Below, piece after piece: positions 14,080-25,418 of a stretch of DNA of 64,000 bases. The DNA comes from Viola odorata (lineage: Eukaryota; Streptophyta; Magnoliopsida; Malpighiales; Violaceae). The position numbers and the translations under genes are program-made. The DNA is taken from NCBI GenBank assembly GCA_963691705.1, contig OY829538.1:27858836-27922835 (forward strand). Reading direction: 5' to 3'. The notes under the pieces were generated by a model, which worked only from the letters and a program-made list of their open reading frames with translations, searched no databases and was not told where the DNA came from. Every line of letters begins with the position of its first letter. Position 1 is the stretch's first letter.

Positions 14080-14573
14080 ATGATGGTCATAGGGTCTGTC
14101 ATAACCCATCAGGCTGTTCAAGCTAGCTCTCTCAATGTTAAACCCTGTGATTTACATATTATTTCTTTGATTAATACAATTGGTCTCCACTGGCTAGATG
14201 GAATGGGTTTCTTCCATATAGAGAAAGGTTTTCTTTTGATGAATACAGGTTTCACAATCAAGGTGGACCAGATCTCCAGCCACAAGAACAAAGGGAACTA
14301 CAAATTTCCTCCACTAGATGCAGAAGGCAACCATGTTCTACCTCTTGATGAAGATCTACCCCCACCAGCTCCTGCACCTCAGCCAGTCCTTGCACCACAA
14401 CCTGCTCGTCCACCAAATCCTCCATCAGCTACTGCTAGTACCTCCCAAACAGATTCCCACAACTTAGCCACCCTCGCAGCTCGGACTGAGCTTCTGCGTG
14501 AGCTCTTTGAGCTCCAGCAAAAAACTGCTAGCGGGAAATTGACCCGGAGGCCGTTGTACAAGCCAAGATAAAG
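14080..14573 (+). repeat. B unit with altered 3' end
   Basis: Two private changes fall in the block otherwise shared by all types: T to G at 14535, which turns the first TAA of the stop cluster into GAA, and T to A at 14561, which removes the ATG in TACATGCC. Otherwise the unit is a normal B. Confidence 0.9.
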
Positions 14574-16055
14574 ATGATGGTCATGGGGTCTGTCATAACC
14601 CATCAGGTTGTTGAAGCTAGCTCTCTCAATGTTAAAACCTGTGATTTACATATTATTTCTTTGATTAAACCACTTGGTCTCCACTTTCTAGATGGAGTGG
14701 GTTTCTTCCATATAGAGAAAGGCTTTCTTTTCATGAATACGGGTTTTACAATCAAGGTGGACCAGATCTACAGCCACAAGAACAAAGGGAACTACAAATT
14801 TCCTCCACTGCATGCAGAAGGCAACCCTGTTCTACCTCTTGATGTAGATCTGCCCCCACCAGCTCCTGAACCTCAGCCAGTCCTTGCACCACAACCTGCT
14901 CGTCCACCAAATCCTCCATCAGTTGCTTCTAGTACCTCCCAGACAGATTCCCACAACTTAGCAACCCTCGCAGCTCGGACTGAGCTCCTGTGTGAGCTCT
15001 TTGAGCTCCAGCAAAAAACTGCTAGCGGTAAATTGACCCGGAGGCCGTTGTACATGCCAAGATAAAGATGATGGTCATGGGGTCTGTCATAACCCATCAG
15101 GTTGTTGAAGCTAGCTCTCTCAATGTTAAAACCTGTGATTTACATATTATTTCTTTGATTAAACCACTTGGTCTCCACTGTCTAGATGGAGTGGGTTTCT
15201 TCCATATAGAGAAAGGCTTTCTTTTCATGAATACGGGTTTTACAATCAAGGTGGACCAGATCTACAGCCACAAGAACAAAGGGAACTACAAATTTCCTCC
15301 ACTGCATGCAGAAGGCAACCCTGTTCTACCTCTTGATGTAGATCTGCCCCCACCAGCTCCTGAACCTCAGCCAGTCCTTGCACCACAACCTGCTCGTCCA
15401 CCAAATCCTCCATCAGTTGCTTCTAGTACCTCCCAGACAGATTCCCACAACTTAGCAACCCTCGCAGCTCGGACTGAGCTCCTGTGTGAGCTCTTTGAGC
15501 TCCAGCAAAAAACTGCTAGCGGTAAATTGACCCGGAGGCCGTTGTACATGCCAAGATAAAGATGATGGTCATAGGGTCTGTCATAACCCATCAGGTTGTT
15601 CAAGCTAGCGCTCTCAATGTTAAAACCTGTGATTTACATATTATTTCTTTGATTAAACCACTTGGTTTCCACTGTCTAGATGGAATGGGTTTCTTCCATA
15701 TAGAGAAAGGTTTTCTTTTGATGAATACAGGTCTCACAATCAAGGTAGACCAGATCTTCAGCCACAAGAATAAAGGGAACTACAAATTTCCTCCAGTGGA
15801 TGCAGAAGGCAACCCTGCTCTACCTCTTAAAGTGGATCTGCCCCCACCAGCTCCTGCACCTCAGCCAGTCCTTGCACCACAACCTGCTCGTCCACCAAAT
15901 CCTCCATCAGCTGCTTCTAGTACCTCCCAGACAGATTCCCACAACTTAGCAACCCTCACAGCTCGGACTGAGCTCCTGTGTGAGCTCTTTGAGCTCCAGC
16001 AAAAAACTGCTAGCGGTAAATTGACCCGGAGGCCGTTGTACATGCCAAGATAAAG
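14080..16055 (+). repeat. Four-unit block B, C-F, C-D, A
   Basis: Units start at 14080 (B), 14574 (C-F), 15068 (C-D) and 15562 (A). This is the first appearance of the undeleted B type and of C-F in the window. The order equals the 1976-bp four-unit repeat that dominates 31839-43694, but the fourth unit is A with ATA at codon 4 and a private G to A at 15958, not A-m. Confidence 0.9.
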
Positions 16056-19000
16056 ATGATGGTCATAGGGTCTGTCATAACCCATCAGGCTGTTCAAGCT
16101 AGCTCTCTCAATGTTAAACCCTGTGATTTACATATTATTTCTTTGATTAATACAATTGGTCTCCACTGGCTAGATGGAATGGGTTTCTTCCATATAGAGA
16201 AAGGTTTTCTTTTGATGAATACAGGTTTCACAATCAAGGTGGACCAGATCTCCAGCCACAAGAACAAAGGGAACTACAAATTTCCTCCACTAGATGCAGA
16301 AGGCAACCATGTTCTACCTCTTGATGAAGATCTACCCCCACCAGCTCCTGCACCTCAGCCAGTCCTTGCACCACAACCTGCTCGTCCACCAAATCCTCCA
16401 TCAGCTACTGCTAGTACCTCCCAAACAGATTCCCACAACTTAGCCACCCTCGCAGCTCGGACTGAGCTTCTGCGTGAGCTCTTTGAGCTCCAGCAAAAAA
16501 CTGCTAGCGGTAAATTGACCCGGAGGCCGTTGTACATGCCAAGATAAAGATGATGGTCATGGGGTCTGTCATAACCCATCAGGTTGTTGAAGCTAGCTCT
16601 CTCAATGTTAAAACCTGTGATTTACATATTATTTCTTTGATTAAACCACTTGGTCTCCACTTTCTAGATGGAGTGGGTTTCTTCCATATAGAGAAAGGCT
16701 TTCTTTTCATGAATACGGGTTTTACAATCAAGGTGAACCAGATCTACAGCCACAAGAACAAAGGGAACTACAAATTTCCTCCACTGCATGCAGAAGGCAA
16801 CCCTGTTCTACCTCTTGATGTAGATCTGCCCCCACCAGCTCCTGAACCTCAGCCAGTCCTTGCACCACAACCTGCTCGTCCACCAAATCCTCCATCAGTT
16901 GCTTCTAGTACCTCCCAGACAGATTCCCACAACTTAGCAACCCTCGCAGCTCGGACTGAGCTCCTGTGTGAGCTCTTTGAGCTCCAGCAAAAAACTGCTA
17001 GCGGTAAATTGACCCGGAGGCCGTTGTACATGCCAAGATAAAGATGATGGTCATGGGGTCTGTCATAACCCATCAGGTTGTTGAAGCTAGCTCTCTCAAT
17101 GTTAAAACCTGTGATTTACATATTATTTCTTTGATTAAACCACTTGGTCTCCACTGTCTAGATGGAGTGGGTTTCTTCCATATAGAGAAAGGCTTTCTTT
17201 TCATGAATACGGGTTTTACAATCAAGGTGGACCAGATCTACAGCCACAAGAACAAAGGGAACTACAAATTTCCTCCACTGCATGCAGAAGGCAACCCTGT
17301 TCTACCTCTTGATGTAGATCTGCCCCCACCAGCTCCTGAACCTCAGCCAGTCCTTGCACCACAACCTGCTCGTCCACCAAATCCTCCATCAGTTGCTTCT
17401 AGTACCTCCCAGACAGATTCCCACAACTTAGCAACCCTCGCAGCTCGGACTGAGCTCCTGTGTGAGCTCTTTGAGCTCCAGCAAAAAACTGCTAGCGGTA
17501 AATTGACCCGGAGGCCGTTGTACATGCCAAGATAAAGATGATGGTCATGGGGTCTGTCATAACCCATCAGGTTGTTCAAGCTAGCGCTCTCAATGTTAAA
17601 ACCTGTGATTTACATATTATTTCTTTGATTAAACCACTTGGTTTCCACTGTCTAGATGGAATGGGTTTCTTCCATATAGAGAAAGGTTTTCTTTTGATGA
17701 ATACAGGTCTCACAATCAAGGTAGACCAGATCTTCAGCCACAAGAATAAAGGGAACTACAAATTTCCTCCAGTGGATGCAGAAGGCAACCCTGCTCTACC
17801 TCTTAAAGTGGATCTGCCCCCACCAGCTCCTGCACCTCAGCCAGTCCTTGCACCACAACCTGCTCGTCCACCAAATCCTCCATCAGCTGCTTCTAGTACC
17901 TCCCAGACAGATTCCCACAACTTAGCAACCCTCGCAGCTCGGACTGAGCTCCTGTGTGAGCTCTTTGAGCTCCAGCAAAAAACTGCTAGCGGTAAATTGA
18001 CCCGGAGGCCGTTGTACATGCCAAGATAAAGATGATGGTCATAGGGTCTGTCATAACCCATCAGGCTGTTCAAGCTAGCTCTCTCAATGTTAAACCCTGT
18101 GATTTACATATTATTTCTTTGATTAATACAATTGGTCTCCACTGGCTAGATGGAATGGGTTTCTTCCATATAGAGAAAGGTTTTCTTTTGATGAATACAG
18201 GTTTCACAATCAAGGTGGACCAGATCTCCAGCCACAAGAACAAAGGGAACTACAAATTTCCTCCACTAGATGCAGAAGGCAACCATGTTCTACCTCTGGA
18301 TGAAGGTCTACCCCCACCAGCTCCTGCACCTCAGCCAGTCCTTGCACCACAACCTGCTCGTCCACCAAATCCTCCATCAGCTACTGCTAGTACCTCCCAA
18401 AAAGATTCCCACAACTTAGCCACCCTCGCAGCTCGGCTGAGCTTCTGCGTGAGCTCTTTGAGCTCCAGCAAAAAACTGCTAGCGGTAAATTGACCCGGAG
18501 GCCGTTGTACATGCCAAGATAAAGATGATGGTCATGGGGTCTGTCATAACCCATCAGGTTGTTGAAGCTAGCTCTCTCAATGTTAAAACCTGTGATTTAC
18601 ATATTATTTCTTTGATTAAACCACTTGGTCTCCACTGTCTAGATGGAGTGGGTTTCTTCCCTATAGAGAAAGGCTTTCTTTTCATGAATACGGGTTTTAC
18701 AATCAAGGTGGACCAGATCTACAGCCACAAGAACAACGGGAACTACAAATTTCCTCCACTGCATGCAGAAAGCAACCCTGTTCTACCTCTTCATGTAGAT
18801 CTGCCCCCACCAGCTCCTGAACCTCAGCCAGTCCTTGCACCACAACCTGCTCGTCCACCAAATCCTCCATCAGTTGCTTCTAGTACCTCCCAGACAGATT
18901 CCCACAACTTAGCAACCCTCGCAGCTCGGACTGAGCTCCTGTGTGAGCTCTTTGAGCTCCAGCAAAAAACTGCTAGCGGTAAATTGACCCGGAGGCCGTT

Positions 19001-19512
19001 GTACATGCCAAGATAAAGATGATGGTCATAGGGTCTGTCATAACCCATCAGGTTGTTCAAGCTAGCGCTCTCAATGTTAAAACCTGTGATTTACATATTA
19101 TTTCTTTGATTAAACCACTTGGTTTCCACTGTCTAGATGGAATGGGTTTCTTCCATATAGAGAAAGGTTTTCTTTTGATGAATACAGGTCTCACAATCAA
19201 GGTAGACCAGATCTTCAGCCACAAGAATAAAGGGAACTACAAATTTCCTCCAGTGGATGCAGAAGGCAACCCTGCTCTACCTCTTAAAGTGGATCTGCCC
19301 CCACCAGCTCCTGCACCTCAGCCAGTCCTTGCACCACAACCTGCTCGTCCACCAAATCCTCCATCAGCTGCTTCTAGTACCTCCCAGACAGATTCCCACA
19401 ACTTAGCAACCCTCACAGCTCGGACTGAGCTCCTGTGTGAGCTCTTTGAGCTCCAGCAAAAAACTGCTAGCGGTAAATTGACCCGGAGGCCGTTGTACAT
19501 GCCAAGATAAAG
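16056..19512 (+). repeat. Seven-unit higher-order repeat (3457 bp)
   Basis: Units start at 16056 (B), 16550 (C-F), 17044 (C-D), 17538 (A-m), 18032 (Bd-g), 18525 (C-H) and 19019 (A). Two rare changes link it to sequence 3457 bp away: G to A at 15958 recurs at 19415 (A to T codon) and G to A at 16736 recurs at 20193 (D to N codon). The duplicated tract thus covers at least the end of the 15562 unit through the 16550 unit. Confidence 0.9.
18525..19018 (+). repeat. C-H unit with three private changes
   Basis: Changes are A to C at 18661 (H to P codon), A to C at 18737 (K to N codon) and G to A at 18771 (G to S codon). All three alter the amino acid of the open frame. The change at 18661 recurs at the same unit position in the Bd-g unit at 56045 (56181). 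Confidence 0.9.
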
Positions 19513-21467
19513 ATGATGGTCATAGGGTCTGTCATAACCCATCAGGCTGTTCAAGCTAGCTCTCTCAATGTTAAACCCTGTGATTTACATATTATTTCTT
19601 TGATTAATACAATTGGTCTCCACTGGCTAGATGGAATGGGTTTCTTCCATATAGAGAAAGGTTTTCTTTTGATGAATACAGGTTTCACAATCAAGGTGGA
19701 CCAGATCTCCAGCCACAAGAACAAAGGGAACTACAAATTTCCTCCACTAGATGCAGAAGGCAACCATGTTCTACCTCTTGATGAAGATCTACCCCCACCA
19801 GCTCCTGCACCTCAGCCAGTCCTTGCACCACAACCTGCTCGTCCACCAAATCCTCCATCAGCTACTGCTAGTACCTCCCAAACAGATTCCCACAACTTAG
19901 CCACCCTCGCAGCTCGGACTGAGCTTCTGCGTGAGCTCTTTGAGCTCCAGCAAAAAACTGCTAGCGGTAAATTGACCCGGAGGCCGTTGTACATGCCAAG
20001 ATAAAGATGATGGTCATGGGGTCTGTCATAACCCATCAGGTTGTTGAAGCTAGCTCTCTCAATGTTAAAACCTGTGATTTACATATTATTTCTTTGATTA
20101 AACCACTTGGTCTCCACTTTCTAGATGGAGTGGGTTTCTTCCATATAGAGAAAGGCTTTCTTTTCATGAATACGGGTTTTACAATCAAGGTGAACCAGAT
20201 CTACAGCCACAAGAACAAAGGGAACTACAAATTTCCTCCACTGCATGCAGAAGGCAACCCTGTTCTACCTCTTGATGTAGATCTGCCCCCACCAGCTCCT
20301 GAACCTCAGCCAGTCCTTGCACCACAACCTGCTCGTCCACCAAATCCTCCATCAGTTGCTTCTAGTACCTCCCAGACAGATTCCCACAACTTAGCAACCC
20401 TCGCAGCTCGGACTGAGCTCCAGCAAAAAACTGCTAGCGGTAAATTGACCCGGAGGCCGTTGTACATGCCAAGATAAAGATGATGGTCATGGGGTCTGTC
20501 ATAACCCATCAGGTTGTTGAAGCTAGCTCTCTCAATGTTAAAACCTGTGATTTACATATTATTTCTTTGATTAAACCAATTGGTCTCCACTGTCTAGATG
20601 GAGTGGGTTTCTTCCATATAGAGAAAGGCTTTCTTTTCATGAATACGGGTTTTACAATCAAGGTGGACCAGATCTACAGCCACAAGAACAAAGGGAACTA
20701 CAAATTTCCTCCACTGCATGCAGAAGGCAATCCTGTTCTACCTCTTCATGTAGATCTGCCCCCACCAGCTCCTGAACCTCAGCCAGTCCTTGCACCACAA
20801 CCTGCTCGTCCACCAAATCCTCCATCAGTTGCTTCTAGTACCTCCCAGACAGATTCCCACAACTTAGCAACCCTCGCAGCTCGGACTGAGCTCCTGTGTG
20901 AACTCTTTGAGCTCCAGCAAAAAACTGCTAGCGGTAAATTGACCCGGAGGCCGTTGTACATGCCAAGATAAAGATGATGGTCATAGGGTCTGTCATAACC
21001 CATCAGGTTGTTCAAGCTAGCGCTCTCAATGTTAAAACCTGTGATTTACATATTATTTCTTTGATTAAACCACTTGGTTTCCACTGTCTAGATGGAATGG
21101 GTTTCTTCCATATAGAGAAAGGTTTTCTTTTGATGAATACAGGTCTCACAATCAAGGTAGACCAGATCTTCAGCCACAAGAATAAAGGGAACTACAAATT
21201 TCCTCCAGTGGATGCAGAAGGCAACCCTGCTCTACCTCTTAAAGTGGATCTGCCCCCACCAGCTCCTGCACCTCAGCCAGTCCTTGCACCACAACCTGCT
21301 CGTCCACCAAATCCTCCATCAGCTGCTTCTAGTACCTCCCAGACAGATTCCCACAACTTAGCAACCCTCGCAGCTCGGACTGAGCTCCTGTGTGAGCTCT
21401 TTGAGCTCCAGCAAAAAACTGCTAGCGGTAAATTGACCCGGAGGCCGTTGTACATGCCAAGATAAAG
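19513..21467 (+). repeat. Four-unit block B, C-F (21-bp deletion), C-H, A
   Basis: Units start at 19513 (B), 20007 (C-F, shortened), 20480 (C-H) and 20974 (A). The block is 1955 bp, which is 1976 minus the 21-bp deletion. The C-H unit has three private changes: C to A at 20579 (B-like ACCAATTGG), C to T at 20731 and G to A at 20902, the last destroying one GAGCTC site. Confidence 0.9.
20007..20479 (+). repeat. C-F unit with 21-bp deletion (473 bp)
   Basis: At 20415-20420 a single GAGCTC stands where the normal unit has three (GAGCTC, 6 bp, GAGCTC, TTT, GAGCTC). Exactly 21 bp, from the first to the third copy, are missing, as expected for replication slippage or a short-homology exchange. The loss is in frame, so the open frame is 156 codons. 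The unit also has the D to N codon change at 20193. Confidence 0.95.
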
Positions 21468-24400
21468 ATGATGGTCATAGGGTCTGTCATAACCCATCAG
21501 GCTGTTCAAGCTAGCTCTCTCAATGTTAAACCCTGTGATTTACATATTATTTCTTTGATTAATACAATTGGTCTCCACTGGCTAGATGGAATGGGTTTCT
21601 TCCATATAGAGAAAGGTTTTCTTTTGATGAATACAGGTTTCACAATCAAGGTGGACCAGATCTCCAGCCACAAGAACAAAGGGAACTACAAATTTCCTCC
21701 ACTAGATGCAGAAGGCAACCATGTTCTACCTCTTGATGAAGATCTACCCCCACCAGCTCCTGCACCTCAGCCAGTCCTTGCACCACAACCTGCTCGTCCA
21801 CCAAATCCTCCATCAGCTACTGCTAGTACCTCCCAAACAGATTCCCACAACTTAGCCACCCTCGCAGCTCGGACTGAGCTTCTGCGTGAGCTCTTTGAGC
21901 TCCAGCAAAAAACTGCTAGCGGTAAATTGACCCGGAGGCCGTTGTACATGCCAAGATAAAGATGATGGTCATGGGGTCTGTCATAACCCATCAGGTTGTT
22001 GAAGCTAGCTCTCTCAATGTTAAAACCTGTGATTTACATATTATTTCTTTGATTAAACCACTTGGTCTCCACTTTCTAGATGGAGTGGGTTTCTTCCATA
22101 TAGAGAAAGGCTTTCTTTTCATGAATACGGGTTTTACAATCAAGGTGGACCAGATCTACAGCCACAAGAACAAAGGGAACTACAAATTTCCTCCACTGCA
22201 TGCAGAAGGCAACCCTGTTCTACCTCTTGATGTAGATCTGCCCCCACCAGCTCCTGAACCTCAGCCAGTCCTTGCACCACAACCTGCTCGTCCACCAAAT
22301 CCTCCATCAGTTGCTTCTAGTACCTCCCAGACAGATTCCCACAACTTAGCAACCCTCGCAGCTCGGACTGAGCTCCTGTGTGAGCTCTTTGAGCTCCAGC
22401 AAAAAACTGCTAGCGGTAAATTGACCCGGAGGCCGTTGTACATGCCAAGATAAAGATGATGGTCATGGGGTCTGTCATAACCCATCAGGTTGTTGAAGCT
22501 AGCTCTCTCAATGTTAAAACCTGTGATTTACATATTATTTCTTTGATTAAACCACTTGGTCTCCACTGTCTAGATGGAGTGGGTTTCTTCCATATAGAGA
22601 AAGGCTTTCTTTTCATGAATACGGGTTTTACAATCAAGGTGGACCAGATCTACAGCCACAAGAACAAAGGGAACTACAAATTTCCTCCACTGCATGCAGA
22701 AGGCAACCCTGTTCTACCTCTTGATGTAGATCTGCCCCCACCAGCTCCTGAACCTCAGCCAGTCCTTGCACCACAACCTGCTCGTCCACCAAATCCTCCA
22801 TCAGTTGCTTCTAGTACCTCCCAGACAGATTCCCACAACTTAGCAACCCTCGCAGCTCGGACTGAGCTCCTGTGTGAGCTCTTTGAGCTCCAGCAAAAAA
22901 CTGCTAGCGGTAAATTGACCCGGAGGCCGTTGTACATGCCAAGATAAAGATGATGGTCATGGGGTCTGTCATAACCCATCAGGTTGTTGAAGCTAGCTCT
23001 CTCAATGTTAAAACCTGTGATTTACATATTATTTCTTTGATTAAACCACTTGGTCTCCACTGTCTAGATGGAGTGGGTTTCTTCCATATAGAGAAAGGCT
23101 TTCTTTTCATGAATACGGGTTTTACAATCAAGGTGGACCAGATCTACAGCCACAAGAACAAAGGGAACTACAAATTTCCTCCACTGCATGCAGAAGGCAA
23201 CCCTGTTCTACCTCTTGATGTAGATCTGCCCCCACCAGCTCCTGAACCTCAGCCAGTCCTTGCACCACAACCTGCTCGTCCACCAAATCCTCCATCAGTT
23301 GCTTCTAGTACCTCCCAGACAGATTCCCACAACTTAGCAACCCTCGCAGCTCGGACTGAGCTCCTGTGTGAGCTCTTTGAGCTCCAGCAAAAAACTGCTA
23401 GCGGTAAATTGACCCGGAGGCCGTTGTACATGCCAAGATAAAGATGATGGTCATGGGGTCTGTCATAACCCATCAGGTTGTTCAAGCTAGCGCTCTCAAT
23501 GTTAAAACCTGTGATTTACATATTATTTCTTTGATTAAACCACTTGGTTTCCACTGTCTAGATGGAATGGGTTTCTTCCATATAGAGAAAGGTTTTCTTT
23601 TGATGAATACAGGTCTCACAATCAAGGTAGACCAGATCTTCAGCCACAAGAATAAAGGGAACTACAAATTTCCTCCAGTGGATGCAGAAGGCAACCCTGC
23701 TCTACCTCTTAAAGTGGATCTGCCCCCACCAGCTCCTGCACCTCAGCCAGTCCTTGCACCACAACCTGCTCGTCCACCAAATCCTCCATCAGCTGCTTCT
23801 AGTACCTCCCAGACAGATTCCCACAACTTAGCAACCCTCGCAGCTCGGACTGAGCTCCTGTGTGAGCTCTTTGAGCTCCAGCAAAAAACTGCTAGCGGTA
23901 AATTGACCCGGAGGCCGTTGTACATGCCAAGATAAAGATGATGGTCATAGGGTCTGCCATAACCCATCAGGCTGTTCAAGCTAGCTCTCTCAATGTTAAA
24001 CCCTGTGATTTACATATTATTTCTTTGATTAATACAATTGGTCTCCACTGGCTAGATGGAATGGGTTTCTTCCATATAGAGAAAGGTTTTCTTTTGATGA
24101 ATACAGGTTTCACAATCAAGGTGGACCAGATCTCCAGCCACAAGAACAAAGGGAACTACAAATTTCCTCCACTAGATGCAGAAGGCAACCATGTTCTACC
24201 TCTTGATGAAGGTCTACCCCCACCAGCTCCTGCACCTCAGCCAGTCCTTGCACCACAACCTGCTCGTCCACCAAATCCTCCATCAGCTACTGCTAGTACC
24301 TCCCAAAAAGATTCCCACAACTTAGCCACCCTCGCAGCTCGGCTGAGCTTCTGCGTGAGCTCTTTGAGCTCCAGCAAAAAACTGCTAGCGGTAAATTGAC

Positions 24401-25418
24401 CCGGAGGCCGTTGTACATGCCAAGATAAAGATGATGGTCATGGGGTCTGTCATAACCCATCAGGTTGTTGAAGCTAGCTCTCTCAATGTTAAAACCTGTG
24501 ATTTACATATTATTTCTTTGATTAAACCACTTGGTCTCCACTGTCTAGATGGAGTGGGTTTCTTCCATATAGAGAAAGGCTTTCTTTTCATGAATACGGG
24601 TTTTACAATCAAGGTGGACCAGATCTACAGCCATAAGAACAAAGGGAACTACAAATTTCCTCCACTGCATGCAGAAGGCAACCCTGTTCTACCTCTTGAT
24701 GTAGATCTGCCCCCACCAGCTCCTGAACCTCAGCCAGTCCTTGCACCACAACCTGCTCGTCCACCAAATCCTCCATCAGTTGCTTCTAGTACCTCCCAGA
24801 CAGATTCCCACAACTTAGCAACCCTCGCAGCTCGGACTGAGCTCCTGTGTGAGCTCTTTGAGCTCCAGCAAAAAACTGCTAGCGGTAAATTGACCCGGAG
24901 GCCGTTGTACATGCCAAGATAAAGATGATGGTCATAGGGTCTGTCATAACCCATCAGGTTGTTCAAGCTAGCGCTCTCAATGTTAAAACCTGTGATTTAC
25001 ATATTATTTCTTTGATTAAACCACTTGGTTTCCACTGTCTAGATGGAATGGGTTTCTTCCATATAGAGAAAGGTTTTCTTTTGATGAATACAGGTCTCAC
25101 AATCAAGGTAGACCAGATCTTCAGCCACAAGAATAAAGGGAACTACAAATTTCCTCCAGTGGATGCAGAAGGCAACCCTGCTCTACCTCTTAAAGTGGAT
25201 CTGCCCCCACCAGCTCCTGCACCTCAGCCAGTCCTTGCACCACAACCTGCTCGTCCACCAAATCCTCCATCAGCTGCTTCTAGTACCTCCCAGACAGATT
25301 CCCACAACTTAGCAACCCTCGCAGCTCGGACTGAGCTCCTGTGTGAGCTCTTCGAGCTCCAGCAAAAAACTGCTAGCGGTAAATTGACCCGGAGGCCGTT
25401 GTACATGCCAAGATAAAG
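21468..25418 (+). repeat. Eight-unit higher-order repeat (3951 bp)
   Basis: Units start at 21468 (B), 21962 (C-F), 22456 (C-D), 22950 (C-D), 23444 (A-m), 23938 (Bd-g), 24431 (C-D) and 24925 (A). Marker changes are T to C at 23957 (V to A codon) and silent C to T at 24634. It is the longest of three consecutive versions of one repeat and has two C-D units after C-F. Confidence 0.93.
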
